A stretch of 13,261 nucleotides of DNA from Chloroflexota bacterium. GTDB lineage: Bacteria; Chloroflexota; UBA6077; FW602-bin22; JACQUS01. The DNA lies in assembly GCA_016210125.1 (NCBI GenBank), contig JACQUS010000556.1:1-13261 (forward strand), in the 5' to 3' direction. The position numbers were made by a program, and so were the translations under genes. The notes beneath the pieces are model-generated. The model was not told where the DNA came from. It made no database searches and worked only from the letters and a program-made list of their open reading frames with translations. Positions 12,658-13,261 of the stretch are shown here, in pieces; positions within the stretch are counted from its first letter, which is position 1, and each line of letters begins with the position of its first letter.

Positions 12658-13251
12658 CTACTGCGGCGCGCGGTCGTCTTCCACGAGCTTCTGGACGGCG
12701 ATGTCGGCCGGGAGATGCTCCACGACGCGGTGCGCCGCACCCACGAAGAGCAGCCCAATCTCCCCATCGGCGAGCGTCTCCGCGATGCGCCGCACGATGT
12801 ACGCATCGCGCTCCGCCAAGAGGGCGCGGCCGCGCTGCGCGTAGGTCCGCCGTGCGCGCGCCCGAGCGCCCGCGTCGGGGGCGCACAGTACGGCCTGGAG
12901 ATGGCCATACTCCTCGCGCAGCAGGGTCGGCGACTCGGTGCCGACCAGCTCGGCGCCCTGGGCGACGAGCCAGCGGAGAAGGTCGTAGTTGGGACTCTGG
13001 ACCTCGGCCAGGATGCGCCGGACGATCTCCGCGCCGGCGGCGGGCAGCCCATCCTGGTAGACCTTCACCCTGGACCAGTCGAGCTGCAACGCCCGCACGC
13101 GCTGCTCGATCGAGGCCCAGCGAGCCTGCGCCAGCCGCCCGTACGCTTCGTCTAGCGGCGCCTGTTGCCCGAGGAGACCCATATCACGAACACTGTGCAC
13201 GATGGGGACGAGGATCAGTGTTCGGGGCCGGACGCGGCTCGGCACCGACAC
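12658..13251 (-). CDS. Unrecognised 197-residue protein, possibly 5'-truncated by the window edge
   Basis: I do not recognise this protein. It begins with a hydrophobic strand followed by His (TLILVPIVHSVRDMGLLG), then an Arg-rich helical stretch (ARWASIEQRVRALQLDW), SRVKVYQDGLP, a segment SPNYDLLRWLVAQGAELVGTE, and ends with RDAYIVRRIAETLADGEIGL, LLFVGAAHRVVEHLPADI. The alternating strands and helices and the paired motifs VPIVHS near the start and FVGAAHRV near the end suggest an alpha/beta enzyme-like fold with two conserved His. The LLF.GAAH segment recalls the TraB/PrgY style, but that is a weak resemblance. No signal peptide or membrane segment is seen. The start is uncertain: GTG at 13251 is 10 bases from the edge and GTG at 13245 is equally possible, with a G-run just upstream; a start beyond the window is not excluded. 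It reads in the same direction as the kinase, 255 bp upstream of it. Confidence 0.75.
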   Translation of the reverse strand: MSVPSRVRPRTLILVPIVHSVRDMGLLGQQAPLDEAYGRLAQARWASIEQRVRALQLDWSRVKVYQDGLPAAGAEIVRRILAEVQSPNYDLLRWLVAQGAELVGTESPTLLREEYGHLQAVLCAPDAGARARARRTYAQRGRALLAERDAYIVRRIAETLADGEIGLLFVGAAHRVVEHLPADIAVQKLVEDDRAPQ

Positions 13252-13261
13252 CCCCAGACCA

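Noticed and set aside
1..13261. CRISPR arrays, tRNA or rRNA genes, insertion sequences, attachment sites
   Set aside because: I saw no regularly spaced direct repeats of CRISPR size, no tRNA cloverleaf or rRNA signature, and no transposase or terminal inverted repeats.

Overview
The window carries most of a bacterial gas vesicle (gvp) gene cluster, read on the minus strand, with a candidate regulatory two-component pair upstream of it. The DNA is very GC-rich, codons mostly end in G or C, and GTG and TTG starts are common. The gene set (GvpA, GvpC, GvpN, GvpH, GvpG, several GvpF/L) is bacterial rather than haloarchaeal. A GC-rich environmental proteobacterium or a related uncultured soil or sediment phylum fits, but I cannot fix the lineage from this sequence.

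Layout, in the direction of minus-strand transcription (right to left). At 13251-12658 is an unrecognised 197-residue protein that may begin beyond the right edge. A 255-bp gap follows, with several dyads and an orphan plus-strand terminator-like element. Then come a soluble PAS-GAF-PAS histidine kinase (12402-10285) and a NarL/FixJ-type response regulator (10262-9600). A small, divergent Hsp20-like gene (9041-9553) lies on the plus strand, convergent with the regulator gene and divergent from gvpA. The gas vesicle genes follow in order: gvpA (shell protein), a GvpC-type repeat protein with a C-terminal winged-helix-like domain, gvpN (AAA+ ATPase), a GvpV-like small coiled-coil protein, gvpH (Hsp20 family), a full-length CDC48/p97-type double AAA ATPase, a GvpF/L protein fused to a DnaJ-type J domain, a second GvpF/L, gvpG, and a third GvpF/L cut by the left edge.

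The genes make one assembly unit. GvpA forms the ribbed wall and GvpC would brace it from outside. GvpN, GvpF/L and GvpG belong to the assembly machinery. GvpH, the J domain, the CDC48-type ATPase and the stand-alone Hsp20-like protein suggest unusually heavy chaperone and unfoldase support for the very hydrophobic GvpA. Strong hairpins follow gvpA and gvpC, as expected if GvpA and GvpC must be made in large excess over the assembly factors. From gvpN onward, gene spacing tightens to about 65 bp, then to overlaps and 3-4 base contacts at the gvpF/L-gvpG end. Other gvp genes often present (gvpK, gvpJ/S, gvpO) are not seen here and may lie beyond the left edge.

The most notable points are the six 33-residue repeats and winged helix in the GvpC-type protein, the GvpF/L-J-domain fusion, the CDC48-type ATPase inside the operon, and a 22-bp palindrome upstream of gvpA next to a two-component pair.
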